Positions 8,318 through 17,078 of a DNA stretch of 64,000 nt are shown here, one piece after another. The notes beneath the pieces were generated by a model that made no database searches, was not told the origin of the DNA, and saw only the letters and a list, made by a program, of their open reading frames with translations. Where the stretch lies: the NCBI RefSeq assembly GCF_042643485.1, contig NZ_JBHRSJ010000031.1:1-64000 (forward strand), in the 5' to 3' direction. How positions within the stretch are numbered: position 1 is the first letter of the stretch; the number at the start of each line of letters is the position of its first letter. This DNA comes from Azotobacter bryophylli. Its GTDB lineage: Bacteria; Pseudomonadota; Gammaproteobacteria; Pseudomonadales; Pseudomonadaceae. Position numbers and translations under genes: made by a program.

Positions 8318-8665
8318 ATGACCGAGCATCTCGATGGTGCCGTTCTGGCAGTCCTGCAGGACGTCATGGAGGACGAATACCCGCTTCTGCTGCAAACCTT
8401 CCTGAGCGATTCGCAGGCGCGCCTCGGCGACTTGGAGCGGGCGCTGGAAGCCCGTGACGGCGAGGCCGTGCGTCAGGCGGCGCACACTTTCAAGGGCAGT
8501 TGCAGCAACATGGGTGCTCAGCTGATGGCCGACCTGTGCAAGCAGCTGGAGGTCCAGGGAAAGGCCGGCAATCTGGAGGTGGTGCCCGGATTGATCGAGC
8601 AGCTGCGGCGCGAATTCGGCATCGTCCGTTTCCTGATCGAATCCGAGCGACGGCAGCAGCCCTGA
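8318..8665 (+). CDS. hptB: HptB histidine phosphotransfer protein
   Basis: A protein of 115 residues forming an Hpt helical bundle, with phospho-accepting His56 in AAHTFKGSCSNMGA. It relays phosphate from hybrid sensor kinases (RetS, SagS, ErcS', PA1611 in P. aeruginosa) to the HsbR receiver. ATG at 8318 is chosen because TGGAG lies about nine bases upstream; an in-frame ATG at 8303 overlaps that ribosome-binding site. It sits 40 bases after hsbR, consistent with one operon. The sensor kinases are not in the window. Confidence 0.88.
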   Translation: MTEHLDGAVLAVLQDVMEDEYPLLLQTFLSDSQARLGDLERALEARDGEAVRQAAHTFKGSCSNMGAQLMADLCKQLEVQGKAGNLEVVPGLIEQLRREFGIVRFLIESERRQQP

Positions 8666-8702
8666 GCGGGCTTCGCCAGTCGCGGTAGCTGGAGAACTGA
8701 AC

Positions 8703-9353
8703 ATGGCTCTGACGATGGATGCAGTGTTGCAACGGGCACGCCCGGTACTGCCGGTGCTGGTGATCGAGGACGCCGCCCTGGCCGTGGATCTGGCGCGGGC
8801 CCTGCAGGCCGGCGGCATCGAGGTGCTCGAGGTGACTCTGCGCACCTCGCGGGCCCTGGACGCCCTGGCGGCGATCCGCAAGGAGCTGCCGGACCTGCTG
8901 GTCGGGGCGGGCACCCTGATCCACAGCGAGCAGTTCCTCGAGGCGCGCGACGCCGGCGCCCAGTTCGTCGTCAGTCCCGGTTGTACCGCGCGCCTCGCGG
9001 CGGCCGCCGACGATAGCAAGCTGCCTTACCTGCCGGGGGTGATGACCCCTTCGGAGGTCCTCCTGGCCCTGGAATTCGGCTACCGTTCGCTGAAGCTGTT
9101 TCCGGCCAACGGCGCCACCAGCGTGAAGATGCTGAAGAGTTTCAAGGAGCCGTTCAGCGGCATCCGTTTCTGTCCGACCGGAGGGGTCACGCCGGACAAC
9201 CTGCTGAGCTTTCTCGGGCTGCCCAACGTCGCCTGCGTCGGTGGCACCTGGATCGCGCCTGCCAGCCTGATCCGCGCCCGTGCCTGGGACCAGATCACCC
9301 AGTTGGCCCGCGAGGCCTGCGAGCTGGCCGCCAGCCTGGAGCACCATTCGTGA
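8703..9353 (+). CDS. eda: 2-dehydro-3-deoxy-phosphogluconate (KDPG) aldolase
   Basis: A protein of 216 residues, standard length for Eda. It splits KDPG into pyruvate and glyceraldehyde 3-phosphate in the Entner-Doudoroff pathway. Visible signatures are EVTLRT (general base E43), GAGTL, PGVMTPSE, the Schiff-base Lys131 in LKLFPA, and the phosphate-binding PTGG loop. GGAG lies upstream of the ATG. It starts 37 bases after hptB and its stop overlaps the next gene's GTG start. The other Entner-Doudoroff genes (edd, zwf, pgl), usually beside eda in Pseudomonas, are not here. Confidence 0.93.
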   Translation: MALTMDAVLQRARPVLPVLVIEDAALAVDLARALQAGGIEVLEVTLRTSRALDALAAIRKELPDLLVGAGTLIHSEQFLEARDAGAQFVVSPGCTARLAAAADDSKLPYLPGVMTPSEVLLALEFGYRSLKLFPANGATSVKMLKSFKEPFSGIRFCPTGGVTPDNLLSFLGLPNVACVGGTWIAPASLIRARAWDQITQLAREACELAASLEHHS

Positions 9354-9793
9354 ATTGGCTGCGGCCCGGGCCGTTCGTCGTCGACATCGACGTGCAGCCC
9401 GCGGACATCGACGGCCTCGGGCACGTGAACAACACCGTGTACGTCGGCTGGCTCGAGCGCTGCGCCTGGGGCCACTCGCAGAGTCTGGGGCTGAGCCTGG
9501 ACGAATACCGCAGCCTCGACCGGGCCATGGCGGTGCTGCGTCACGAGATCGACTACATCGCCAGCGCCCACGAGGGTGAGCGACTGCAGATGGGTACCTG
9601 GATCGTCGACACCGACGGACGGCTGAAGATGACCCGCCAGTTCCAGCTGATACGTCCGGCCGATGGCCTCACCCTGCTGCGTGCCCAGACCACCTTCGTC
9701 TGCATCGAGCTGTCCAGCGGGCGGCCGAAGCGGATGCCGGAGCTCTTCCTCGAACGCTACGGCAAGGCCTTCGCCGAGTCCTGCCCGGCCTAG
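9350..9793 (+). CDS. Hot-dog fold acyl-CoA thioesterase (YbgC/4HBT-like)
   Basis: A protein of 147 residues with the 4HBT signature DIDGLGHVNNTVYVGWLERC; the Asp before the Gly is the usual catalytic acid or nucleophile. The rest has the hot-dog pattern, with a terminal MPELFLERY. It probably hydrolyses short-chain acyl-CoA in the cytoplasm. The GTG start at 9350 overlaps the eda TGA (GTGA), suggesting translational coupling. The substrate is unknown. Confidence 0.82.
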   Translation: MNWLRPGPFVVDIDVQPADIDGLGHVNNTVYVGWLERCAWGHSQSLGLSLDEYRSLDRAMAVLRHEIDYIASAHEGERLQMGTWIVDTDGRLKMTRQFQLIRPADGLTLLRAQTTFVCIELSSGRPKRMPELFLERYGKAFAESCPA

Positions 9794-9871
9794 CGCCGAA
9801 TCGGCAGTTGCGGCCGGCGGTGCGTCCCTTACACTACGCGCCCCGCGTTTCTGCCAGACTCCTTCCGTCCT

Positions 9872-10879
9872 ATGCAAATCGCCCTCGCCCCCATGGAGGG
9901 GCTCGTCGACGAAATCCTGCGCGATCTGCTGACCCGCGTCGGCGACGTCGACTGGTGCGTGACCGAATTCATCCGGGTCTGCGACCGCCTGTTGCCGGAG
10001 GCGCATTTCCGCAAGCTGGCGCCGGAACTGGCGCATGGCTGGCGGACCCGCGCCGGCACGCCGATGCGCCTGCAGTTGCTCGGCTCCGATCCTCCATGCC
10101 TGGCCGAGAACGCGGCCTTCGCCTGCGAACTGGGGGCGCCGGTGATCGACCTGAATTTCGGCTGCCCGGCCAAGACGGTGAACAAGTCCCGCGGCGGCGC
10201 CGTGCTGCTCAAGGAGCCGGAGCTGCTGCATGCCATCGTCCGCGAGGTGCGCCGCGTCGTGCCGGCATCGGTTCCGGTCACCGCCAAGATGCGTTTGGGC
10301 TACGACAGCCCCGACGGTGCTCTGGACTGCGCCCGCGCCCTGGCCGATGGCGGTGCGGCGCAGATCGTCGTGCATGCGCGGACCAAGGTCGACGGCTACA
10401 AGCCGCCAGCGCACTGGGAGTGGGTGGCGCGGGTGCAGGAGGCGGTGGCGGTGCCGGTGATCGCCAACGGCGAGATCTGGAGCGTGGAGGACTGGCGCCG
10501 CTGCCGGGCGGTCAGCGGGGTGGAGGACGTCATGCTCGGTCGCGGCCTGGTGTCGCGCCCCGACCTGGCCCGGCAGATCGCCTCCGCCCGCGCCGGTCGT
10601 GAGGCCGAGCCGATGCCCTGGGCCGAGCTGCAGTCGCTGCTCGCCGATTTCTGGCGACAGGCCCGGCGCAAGCTGGCGCCGCGCTATGCGCCGGGACGGC
10701 TCAAGCAGTGGCTGGGGATGCTGACCCGCAACTACCCGCAGGCGGCGGAGCTGTTCGCCGAGGTGCGCCGGGAGAGCGACTGTGCGCGTCTGGACGCTCT
10801 GCTCGGGGTAGATGCTGACGGACCTCCCTTGGGGGAGGGCGAAAGCAGTCGCAAAAAAACTGAGGCGAGCGAGGCTTGA
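9872..10879 (+). CDS. dusC: tRNA-dihydrouridine(16) synthase DusC
   Basis: A protein of 335 residues with the flavin-dependent Dus TIM barrel: an LAPMEGLVD start, catalytic Cys98 in NFGCPAKTVNKSRGGA, KMRLGYD, VVHARTKVDGY, NGEIWS and MLGRGL. The DusC class is indicated by the N-terminal APMEG and the HARTK context. It reduces U16 in tRNA. The Ser/Lys-rich extra C-terminus (about the last 20 residues) is not conserved in the family. Upstream spacing of 78 bases suggests its own start signal or weak coupling. Confidence 0.9.
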   Translation: MQIALAPMEGLVDEILRDLLTRVGDVDWCVTEFIRVCDRLLPEAHFRKLAPELAHGWRTRAGTPMRLQLLGSDPPCLAENAAFACELGAPVIDLNFGCPAKTVNKSRGGAVLLKEPELLHAIVREVRRVVPASVPVTAKMRLGYDSPDGALDCARALADGGAAQIVVHARTKVDGYKPPAHWEWVARVQEAVAVPVIANGEIWSVEDWRRCRAVSGVEDVMLGRGLVSRPDLARQIASARAGREAEPMPWAELQSLLADFWRQARRKLAPRYAPGRLKQWLGMLTRNYPQAAELFAEVRRESDCARLDALLGVDADGPPLGEGESSRKKTEASEA

Positions 10880-10970
10880 AATCCGTTTGCCGGTCCCTAT
10901 CTATTCAGTGCGCGGGATGCCGAAGTCGGGTCCCGCGGTGCAAAACTCGCTGAATGACAGGAGATTTCAA

Positions 10971-11417
10971 ATGACCGCTTTTTCCATGGCTCCCTTGTTT
11001 CGCCAATCCATCGGTTTCGATCGTTTCAACGATCTGTTCGAGTCGGCCCTGCGCAATGAGGCCGGCAGTTCCTATCCGCCCTACAACGTCGAGAAGCATG
11101 GCGACGATCAGTACCGCATCGTGGTCGCGGCAGCCGGCTTCCAAGAGTCCGACTTGGAGCTGCAGGTCGAGCGCGGCGTGCTGACCATCAGCGGCGGCAA
11201 GCGCGAGAACGCTGCCGAGAACGTCGCCTATCTGCACCAGGGCATCGCCCAGCGTGCCTTCAAGCTGTCCTTCCGCCTGGCCGACCATATCGAGGTCAAG
11301 GGCGCTGAGCTGCGTAACGGCCTGCTCAACATCGACCTGGTGCGCATCGTGCCGGAAGAGGCCAAACCCAAGCGCATCCCGATCGGCGGCGAACAGCGTC
11401 CGGCGCTGGAAGGCTGA
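10971..11417 (+). CDS. ibpA: Small heat-shock protein (Hsp20/IbpA)
   Basis: A protein of 148 residues with an alpha-crystallin domain spanning about 35-125: YPPYNVEKHG, YRIVVAAAGF, LELQVERGVLTISGGK, and the family motif ELRNGLLNIDLVR. A short basic C-terminal tail with the PIGG segment follows. It is an ATP-independent holdase for aggregating proteins. The start is set by AGGAG eight bases before ATG at 10971; the long upstream extension of the frame is not coding. A hairpin with a T-run at 11449 ends the unit. In PAO1, ibpA lies in the same place, before the LysR gene and leuC. Confidence 0.92.
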   Translation: MTAFSMAPLFRQSIGFDRFNDLFESALRNEAGSSYPPYNVEKHGDDQYRIVVAAAGFQESDLELQVERGVLTISGGKRENAAENVAYLHQGIAQRAFKLSFRLADHIEVKGAELRNGLLNIDLVRIVPEEAKPKRIPIGGEQRPALEG

Positions 11418-11448
11418 TCGGGCCGACGCGGCAATGAAACGAAGAAGA

Positions 11449-11471
11449 GGGGCGCTCCGGCGCCCCTTTTT
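11449..11471 (+). terminator. Rho-independent terminator after ibpA
   Basis: Stem GGGGCGC (11449-11455) pairs with GCGCCCC (11460-11466) around the loop TCCG, followed by five T (11467-11471). It lies between the convergent ends of the Hsp20 and LysR genes. Confidence 0.9.
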
Positions 11472-11474
11472 CGT

Positions 11475-12359
11475 TCAGGGCGATTCGTGCTCCCGCTCGG
11501 CGTCGAGCAGGGCCATGAAGGCGCGGGCGGCGTTGGACAGCGTCCGCTCGGTGTGCACGATGTAGCCGAGCTGGCGCGACAGCTGGATGCCGGGCAGCGG
11601 CAGGCGCACCACCTGGGCATCCAGCATGGTGCGCGGTAGCACGCTCCAGGCGATGCCGATGGAGACCATCATCTTGATCGTCTCCATGTAGTTGGTGCTC
11701 ATGGCGATGTTGGGCGTCAGCCCCTGGCCCTCGAAGAGACGCTGCACGATGCGCTGGGTGAAGGTGGTGCCGCCCGGGAACACCGCCGGGTGCTGCGCCA
11801 CATCCGCCAGACTCACCGCGCCGTTGCGCACCAGCGGGTGCTCCGGAGCGGCGACGAAATCCAGCGGGTCGTCCCACACCTTCGCCGCCCGCACCGGCGG
11901 CGCCGTCTGCGGCGCCAAGGTGATCACCGCCAGCTCGGCGCGGCCGTGGAGGATCTCCTCGTAGGCCACTTCCGAATCGAGGAAGTGGATGTCCAGCGCC
12001 ACCTGCGGGTGGGCGCGGGTGAAGGCGCGCAGCAGGGGCGGTAGGCGATGCAGGCCGATGTGATGGCTGGTCGCCAGGGTCAGCCGGCCGCTGATGTCGC
12101 CGTTGAGATTGCTCAATGCCCGTCGAGTGTCGTCCAGCACGTTCAGAATCTGGTAGGCCCTGGGCTGCAGGGCGCGTCCCGCTTCGGTCAGGGTCACCTC
12201 GCGACCGAGCCGGTCGAACAGGCGCACGGCGAGCTGCTGCTCCAGCGCGGCGATGCGCTTGCTTACTGCCGGCTGGGTCAGGTGCAGGCGCTCGCCGGCT
12301 TCGGAAAAGCTGCCGGTTTCGGCGACGGCGATGAAGGCGTTGAGGTTGGCCAGATCCAT
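11475..12359 (-). CDS. LysR-family transcriptional regulator next to leuC
   Basis: A protein of 294 residues with an N-terminal winged HTH (1-60: LNAFIAVAETGSFSEAGERL, then the TQPAVSKRIAALEQ recognition helix) and a C-terminal LysR substrate-binding domain. It is divergent from leuC across 166 bases containing LysR-type inverted repeats at 12401-12449, so it may regulate itself and leuCDB. The effector is unknown. PAO1 has a LysR gene at this position. Assigning leuCDB control is inference. Confidence 0.9.
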   Translation of the reverse strand: MDLANLNAFIAVAETGSFSEAGERLHLTQPAVSKRIAALEQQLAVRLFDRLGREVTLTEAGRALQPRAYQILNVLDDTRRALSNLNGDISGRLTLATSHHIGLHRLPPLLRAFTRAHPQVALDIHFLDSEVAYEEILHGRAELAVITLAPQTAPPVRAAKVWDDPLDFVAAPEHPLVRNGAVSLADVAQHPAVFPGGTTFTQRIVQRLFEGQGLTPNIAMSTNYMETIKMMVSIGIAWSVLPRTMLDAQVVRLPLPGIQLSRQLGYIVHTERTLSNAARAFMALLDAEREHESP

Positions 12360-12400
12360 GGGTACTCCCGACAGAACGGAATCGACTCGCTTGATTCACC

Positions 12401-12449
12401 GATTCCTTTTTGGAATCCATTCGATGAAAAATATGAATTTGAGTAATTC
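12401..12449. promoter_or_regulatory. Two LysR-type inverted repeats between lysR and leuC
   Basis: GATTCC-N5-GGAATC (12401-12417) contains the T-N11-A core (T12403, A12415). A second repeat, GAATT-N5-AATTC, is at 12435-12449. Their centres are about 33 bases apart, near three helical turns. This is the usual arrangement of a recognition site plus activation site for a LysR regulator. Confidence 0.6.
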
Positions 12450-12525
12450 CTTGCAAGTCCCTAGCATCCTCCGCACAAACGCGAGGGCTAATCGCTCCGC
12501 ATTAAAAACAGATGAGGAAAGTCCG

Positions 12526-13950
12526 ATGGCCGGCAAAACGCTCTACGACAAACTCTGGGACATGCATGAAGTGAAGCGGCGCGACGATGGCTCGTCGCTG
12601 ATCTACATCGATCGCCAGATTCTCCATGAAGTGACCTCGCCCCAGGCCTTCGAGGGTCTGCGTCTGGCCGGGCGCAAGCCGTGGCGCGTCGACGCCAACA
12701 TCGCCACCCCAGACCACAACGTGCCGACCACCAAGGCCGAGCGCCAGGGCGGCCTGGAGTCGATCCACGACGAGGTGTCGCGCCTGCAGGTGCAGACCCT
12801 CGACGAGAACTGCGACGACTTCGGCATCCTCGAGTTCAAGATGAACGATACCCGCCAGGGCATCGTCCACGTGGTCGGCCCGGAGCAGGGCGCCACCTTG
12901 CCGGGCATGACCGTGGTCTGCGGCGACTCGCACACCTCCACCCATGGCGCCTTCGGCGCGCTGGCCCACGGCATCGGCACCTCCGAGGTCGAGCACGTGC
13001 TGGCGACCCAGTGCCTGGTGGCCAAGAAGATGAAGAACATGCAGGTGCGCGTGGACGGCAAGCTGCCGGCCGGCGTCACCGCCAAGGACATCGTGCTGGC
13101 GATCATCGGCAAGATCGGCACCGCCGGCGGCAACGGCCATGCCCTGGAGTTCGCCGGCAGCGCGATCCGCGACCTGTCGATGGAAGGCCGCATGACCATC
13201 TGCAACATGGCCATCGAGGCCGGCGCGCGCGTCGGTCTGGTTGCTGTGGACGACAAGACCATCGCCTACGTCGAGGGCCGCACCTTCGCGCCGAAGGGCG
13301 CCGACTGGGACAAGGCCGTGGCGCAATGGAAAGGCCTGGTATCCGACGCCGACGCCCACTTCGACACCGTGGTCGAGCTGAAGGCCGAAGACATCAAGCC
13401 GCAGGTCAGCTGGGGCACCTCGCCGGAGATGGTCCTGCCGGTCGACGCCAAGGTGCCGAATCCAGCCAATGAGGCCGACCCGGTCAAGCGCGACTCCATC
13501 GTCCGCGCCCTCAAGTACATGGGCCTCTCCGCCGACCAGGCGATCACCGACATCAAGGTCGACCGCGTGTTCATCGGTTCCTGCACCAACTCGCGCATCG
13601 AGGATCTGCGTGCCGCCGCCGAGGTGGCCAAGGGCCGCAAGGTCGCCGCCACCGTCAAGCAGGCGCTGGTGGTGCCGGGCTCCGGCCTGGTCAAGTCGCA
13701 GGCCGAGGCCGAGGGTCTGGACAAGATCTTCGTCGAGGCCGGCTTCGAGTGGCGCGAGCCGGGCTGCTCCATGTGCCTGGCGATGAACCCGGACCGCCTG
13801 GAGAGCGGCGAGCACTGCGCTTCCACCTCCAACCGCAACTTCGAAGGCCGTCAGGGCGCCGGCGGGCGTACCCACCTGGTCAGCCCGGCCATGGCCGCCG
13901 CTGCGGCGGTGACCGGCCACTTCGTCGATGTGCGTGAGCTGCTGAACTGA
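12526..13950 (+). CDS. leuC: 3-isopropylmalate dehydratase large subunit
   Basis: A protein of 474 residues, aconitase superfamily. It isomerises 2- to 3-isopropylmalate with LeuD in leucine synthesis. The 4Fe-4S Cys ligands are in GSCTNSR and EPGCSMCLAMNPD; other signatures are CGDSHTSTHGAFGA and HALEFAG. ATG at 12526 has GAGGAAA six bases upstream; the frame's upstream extension overlaps the lysR promoter and is rejected. leuD follows after 11 bases. Confidence 0.97.
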   Translation: MAGKTLYDKLWDMHEVKRRDDGSSLIYIDRQILHEVTSPQAFEGLRLAGRKPWRVDANIATPDHNVPTTKAERQGGLESIHDEVSRLQVQTLDENCDDFGILEFKMNDTRQGIVHVVGPEQGATLPGMTVVCGDSHTSTHGAFGALAHGIGTSEVEHVLATQCLVAKKMKNMQVRVDGKLPAGVTAKDIVLAIIGKIGTAGGNGHALEFAGSAIRDLSMEGRMTICNMAIEAGARVGLVAVDDKTIAYVEGRTFAPKGADWDKAVAQWKGLVSDADAHFDTVVELKAEDIKPQVSWGTSPEMVLPVDAKVPNPANEADPVKRDSIVRALKYMGLSADQAITDIKVDRVFIGSCTNSRIEDLRAAAEVAKGRKVAATVKQALVVPGSGLVKSQAEAEGLDKIFVEAGFEWREPGCSMCLAMNPDRLESGEHCASTSNRNFEGRQGAGGRTHLVSPAMAAAAAVTGHFVDVRELLN

Positions 13951-13961
13951 GGATCGTCTGA

Positions 13962-14609
13962 ATGAAAGCCTTTACCCAACACACCGGCCTGGTCTGCCCG
14001 CTGGATCGCGCCAACGTCGACACCGACCAGATCATTCCCAAGCAGTTCCTCAAGTCGATCAAGCGCACCGGCTTCGGTCCGAACCTGTTCGACGAGTGGC
14101 GCTACCTGGACGTCGGTCAGCCGAACCAGGACTGCTCCCAGCGTCCGGTGAACCAGGAGTTCGTGCTGAACTTCCCGCGCTACCAGGGCGCCAGCGTGCT
14201 GCTGGCCCGCGAGAACTTCGGTTGCGGCTCCTCGCGCGAGCACGCACCGTGGGCGCTGGAAGAGTACGGCTTCCGCACCATCATCGCGCCGAGCTACGCG
14301 GACATCTTCTTCAACAACAGCTTCAAGAACGGCCTGCTGCCGATCATCCTGCCGGAAGCCGAGGTCGACGAGCTGTTCAAGCAGTGCGAGGCCAGCGAGG
14401 GCTACCAGCTGACCGTCGACCTGGCGGCGCAGACAGTGACTCGTCCGGACGGCAAGGTGCTGGGCTTCGAGATCGACCCGTTCCGCAAGCACTGCCTGCT
14501 CAACGGCTTCGACGACATCGGCCTGACCCTGCAGGACGCCGATGCCATCCGAGCGTTTGAGGCCAAGCACCAGCAGACCAGCCCCTGGCTGTTCGGCGCG
14601 ATCAAGTAA
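13962..14609 (+). CDS. leuD: 3-isopropylmalate dehydratase small subunit
   Basis: A protein of 215 residues with the swivel domain of isopropylmalate isomerase. Signatures are NVDTDQIIPKQFLK, NFGCGSSREHAPWAL (substrate-binding loop) and NSFKNGLLPI. It forms the LeuCD heterodimer. It starts 11 bases after leuC, and a strong hairpin separates it from leuB. Confidence 0.97.
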   Translation: MKAFTQHTGLVCPLDRANVDTDQIIPKQFLKSIKRTGFGPNLFDEWRYLDVGQPNQDCSQRPVNQEFVLNFPRYQGASVLLARENFGCGSSREHAPWALEEYGFRTIIAPSYADIFFNNSFKNGLLPIILPEAEVDELFKQCEASEGYQLTVDLAAQTVTRPDGKVLGFEIDPFRKHCLLNGFDDIGLTLQDADAIRAFEAKHQQTSPWLFGAIK

Positions 14610-14621
14610 TTCCTTTTCCGG

Positions 14622-14646
14622 CGGGAGCGGGCGATGCCCGCTCCCG
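14622..14646. other. 11-bp perfect hairpin inside the leuCDB unit
   Basis: CGGGAGCGGGC (14622-14632), loop GAT, then its exact complement (14636-14646). No T-run follows. It lies 13 bases after leuD and 24 before leuB, so it may stabilise the leuCD mRNA or partly attenuate leuB rather than terminate. Confidence 0.65.
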
Positions 14647-14670
14647 CGTTCCGATATTCAAGGACAAGCA

Positions 14671-15753
14671 ATGAGCAAGCAGATTCTGATTCTCCCCGGC
14701 GATGGCATCGGTCTGGAAATCGTCGCCGAAGCGGTCAAGGTGCTGGAACTGGCCAACCGGAAGTACCAGCTGGGCTTCGAGCTGAGCTACGACGAGCTGG
14801 GCGGCGCCGCTTACGACAAGTACGGCGTGCCGCTGGCCGACGAGACCCTGGAGCGTGCGCGCAAGGCCGACGCTATCCTGCTCGGCGCGGTGGGCGGACC
14901 CAAGTGGGACAAGATCGACCCGGCCCTGCGCCCCGAGCGCGGCCTGCTGAAGATCCGCTCGCAGCTGGGCCTGTTCGGCAACTTGCGTCCGGCGCTGCTC
15001 TACCCGCAGCTGGCCGCCGCCTCCAGCTTGAAGCCGGAAGTGGTCGCCGGCCTGGACATCCTCATCGTTCGCGAACTGACCGGCGGCATCTACTTCGGCC
15101 AGCCGCGCGAGAGCAAGGTGCTGGAGAACGGCGATCGCATGGCTTACGACACCCTGCCGTACAGCGAGAGCGAGATTCGTCGTATCGCCAAGGTCGGCTT
15201 CGACATGGCCATGGTGCGCAACAAGAAGCTGTGCTCGGTGGACAAGGCCAACGTGCTGGCTTCCAGCCAGCTGTGGCGCGCGGTGGTCGAGGAAGTCGCC
15301 AAGGACTACCCGGACGTCGAGCTTTCCCACATGTACGTGGATAACGCCGCCATGCAGCTGGTGCGCGCGCCCAAGCAGTTCGACGTGATCGTCACCGACA
15401 ACATGTTCGGCGACATCCTCTCCGACGAGGCCTCCATGCTCACCGGCTCGATCGGCATGCTGCCGTCGGCTTCGCTGGACGCCAACAACAAGGGCATGTA
15501 CGAGCCGTGCCACGGCAGTGCGCCGGACATCGCCGGGCAGGGCATCGCCAACCCGCTGGCCACCATCCTCTCGGTGTCCATGATGCTGCGCTACAGCTTC
15601 GGTCAGGCCGAGGCCGCCAACGCCATCGAGCAGGCGGTCAGCAACGTGCTGGATCAGGGCCTGCGTACCGGCGATATCTGGTCGGAAGGCTGCCAGAAGG
15701 TCGGCACCCGCGAGATGGGCGACGCAGTAGTCGCCGCTTTGGGTAATCTGTAA
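14671..15753 (+). CDS. leuB: 3-isopropylmalate dehydrogenase
   Basis: A protein of 360 residues with the beta-decarboxylating dehydrogenase fold. It oxidises 3-isopropylmalate with NAD in leucine synthesis. Signatures are PGDGIGLEIV, the RPERGLLKIR substrate-binding Arg segment, the RELTGGIYFG catalytic Tyr, the Mg-binding Asp motif DNMFGDILSDEASM, and the NAD motif EPCHGSAPDIAGQGIANP. AAGGAC precedes ATG at 14671. Upstream extension of the frame covers the hairpin and is not used. Confidence 0.97.
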   Translation: MSKQILILPGDGIGLEIVAEAVKVLELANRKYQLGFELSYDELGGAAYDKYGVPLADETLERARKADAILLGAVGGPKWDKIDPALRPERGLLKIRSQLGLFGNLRPALLYPQLAAASSLKPEVVAGLDILIVRELTGGIYFGQPRESKVLENGDRMAYDTLPYSESEIRRIAKVGFDMAMVRNKKLCSVDKANVLASSQLWRAVVEEVAKDYPDVELSHMYVDNAAMQLVRAPKQFDVIVTDNMFGDILSDEASMLTGSIGMLPSASLDANNKGMYEPCHGSAPDIAGQGIANPLATILSVSMMLRYSFGQAEAANAIEQAVSNVLDQGLRTGDIWSEGCQKVGTREMGDAVVAALGNL

Positions 15754-15810
15754 GCTGTCCGGGCGCCACCCCGGCGGTGGCCCCACTTTTTCAAGAAAGG
15801 TGTAGTTGCG

Positions 15811-16923
15811 ATGAAGCGTGTTGGTCTGATCGGTTGGCGCGGTATGGTGGGTTCCGTGCTCATGCAGCGGATGCTGGAGGAGCGTGATTTCGACCTGATC
15901 GAGCCGGTGTTCTTCACCACTTCCAACGTGGGCGGTGAAGGTCCGGCCATTGGCAAGGAGATTGCCCCGCTCAAGGATGCCTACAGCATCGACGAACTGA
16001 AGACCCTCGACGTGATCCTCACCTGCCAGGGTGGCGACTACACCAACGAGGTGTTCCCCAAGCTGCGCGAGGCCGGCTGGCAGGGCTACTGGATCGATGC
16101 CGCCTCCAGCCTGCGCATGCAGGACGACGCGGTGATCGTGCTCGACCCGGTCAACCGCAAGGTCATCGACCAGGCGCTGGACAACGGCGGCAAGAACTAC
16201 ATCGGCGGCAACTGCACCGTCAGCCTGATGCTGATGGCCTTGGGCGGCCTCTACGAGGCCGGTCTGGTCGAGTGGATGAGTGCCATGACCTACCAGGCCG
16301 CTTCTGGTGCCGGCGCGCAGAACATGCGCGAGCTGATCAAGCAGATGGGGGCCATTCACGCATCGGTGGCCGATGATCTGGCCAACCCGGCTAGCGCCAT
16401 TCTCGAGATCGATCGCAAGGTCGCCCAGACCCAGCGCAGCGCCGATTTCCCGGTCGACCACTTCGGCGTGCCGCTGGCCGGCAGCCTCATTCCCTGGATC
16501 GACAAGGAGCTGCCCAACGGCCAGAGCCGCGAGGAGTGGAAAGGGCAGGCCGAGACCAACAAGATTCTCGGCCGTTTCAAGAGTCCGATTCCGGTGGACG
16601 GCCTGTGCGTGCGCATCGGTGCCATGCGCTGCCACAGCCAGGCGCTGACCATCAAGCTGAACAAGGACGTCCCGCTGGCCGACATCGAAGGCCTGATCAG
16701 CCAGCATAATCCCTGGGTGAAGCTGGTGCCGAACCATCGCGACGACAGCATGCGCGAGCTTAGCCCGACCGCTGTGACCGGTACCCTGAGCGTACCGGTC
16801 GGCCGTCTGCGCAAGCTCAACATGGGCTCGCAGTACCTCGGCGCCTTCACCGTCGGCGACCAGCTGCTGTGGGGCGCCGCCGAGCCACTGCGGCGCATGC
16901 TGCGCATCCTGCTGGAGCGTTGA
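15811..16923 (+). CDS. asd: Aspartate-semialdehyde dehydrogenase
   Basis: A protein of 370 residues. It reduces aspartyl phosphate to the semialdehyde for lysine/DAP, methionine and threonine synthesis. Signatures are the NADP-binding GLIGWRGMVGSVL, the catalytic Cys135 in IGGNCTVSLM, and later GAMRCHSQALT with the conserved His. AAAGG lies upstream of the ATG. It is followed by a clear terminator, so the next asd-like gene is a separate unit. Confidence 0.96.
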   Translation: MKRVGLIGWRGMVGSVLMQRMLEERDFDLIEPVFFTTSNVGGEGPAIGKEIAPLKDAYSIDELKTLDVILTCQGGDYTNEVFPKLREAGWQGYWIDAASSLRMQDDAVIVLDPVNRKVIDQALDNGGKNYIGGNCTVSLMLMALGGLYEAGLVEWMSAMTYQAASGAGAQNMRELIKQMGAIHASVADDLANPASAILEIDRKVAQTQRSADFPVDHFGVPLAGSLIPWIDKELPNGQSREEWKGQAETNKILGRFKSPIPVDGLCVRIGAMRCHSQALTIKLNKDVPLADIEGLISQHNPWVKLVPNHRDDSMRELSPTAVTGTLSVPVGRLRKLNMGSQYLGAFTVGDQLLWGAAEPLRRMLRILLER

Positions 16924-16950
16924 TGCTCGGCAGTCTGATCGGCTGACAGA

Positions 16951-16981
16951 AAAGCGCCGCGGCTTTGCCGGGCGCTTTTTT
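16951..16981 (+). terminator. Rho-independent terminator after asd
   Basis: AAAGCGCC (16951-16958) pairs with GGCGCTTT (16971-16978), and a further GCGGC/GCCG stem lies inside. The T-run ends at 16981. Confidence 0.88.
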
Positions 16982-17078
16982 CGTTATGGGGGCGGATTTT
17001 CCCTTCGTTTGTCCCATCGCTTAGCGCTTTCCGCAAATCCCCTATAAAGTGCGCTCCTTTTGCAGAGAGGCTTCTTCT

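Noticed and set aside
14602..16737. Open frame of 711 codons on the minus strand over leuB and asd
   Set aside because: Antisense of two well-supported enzymes, low-complexity composition, no start signal.
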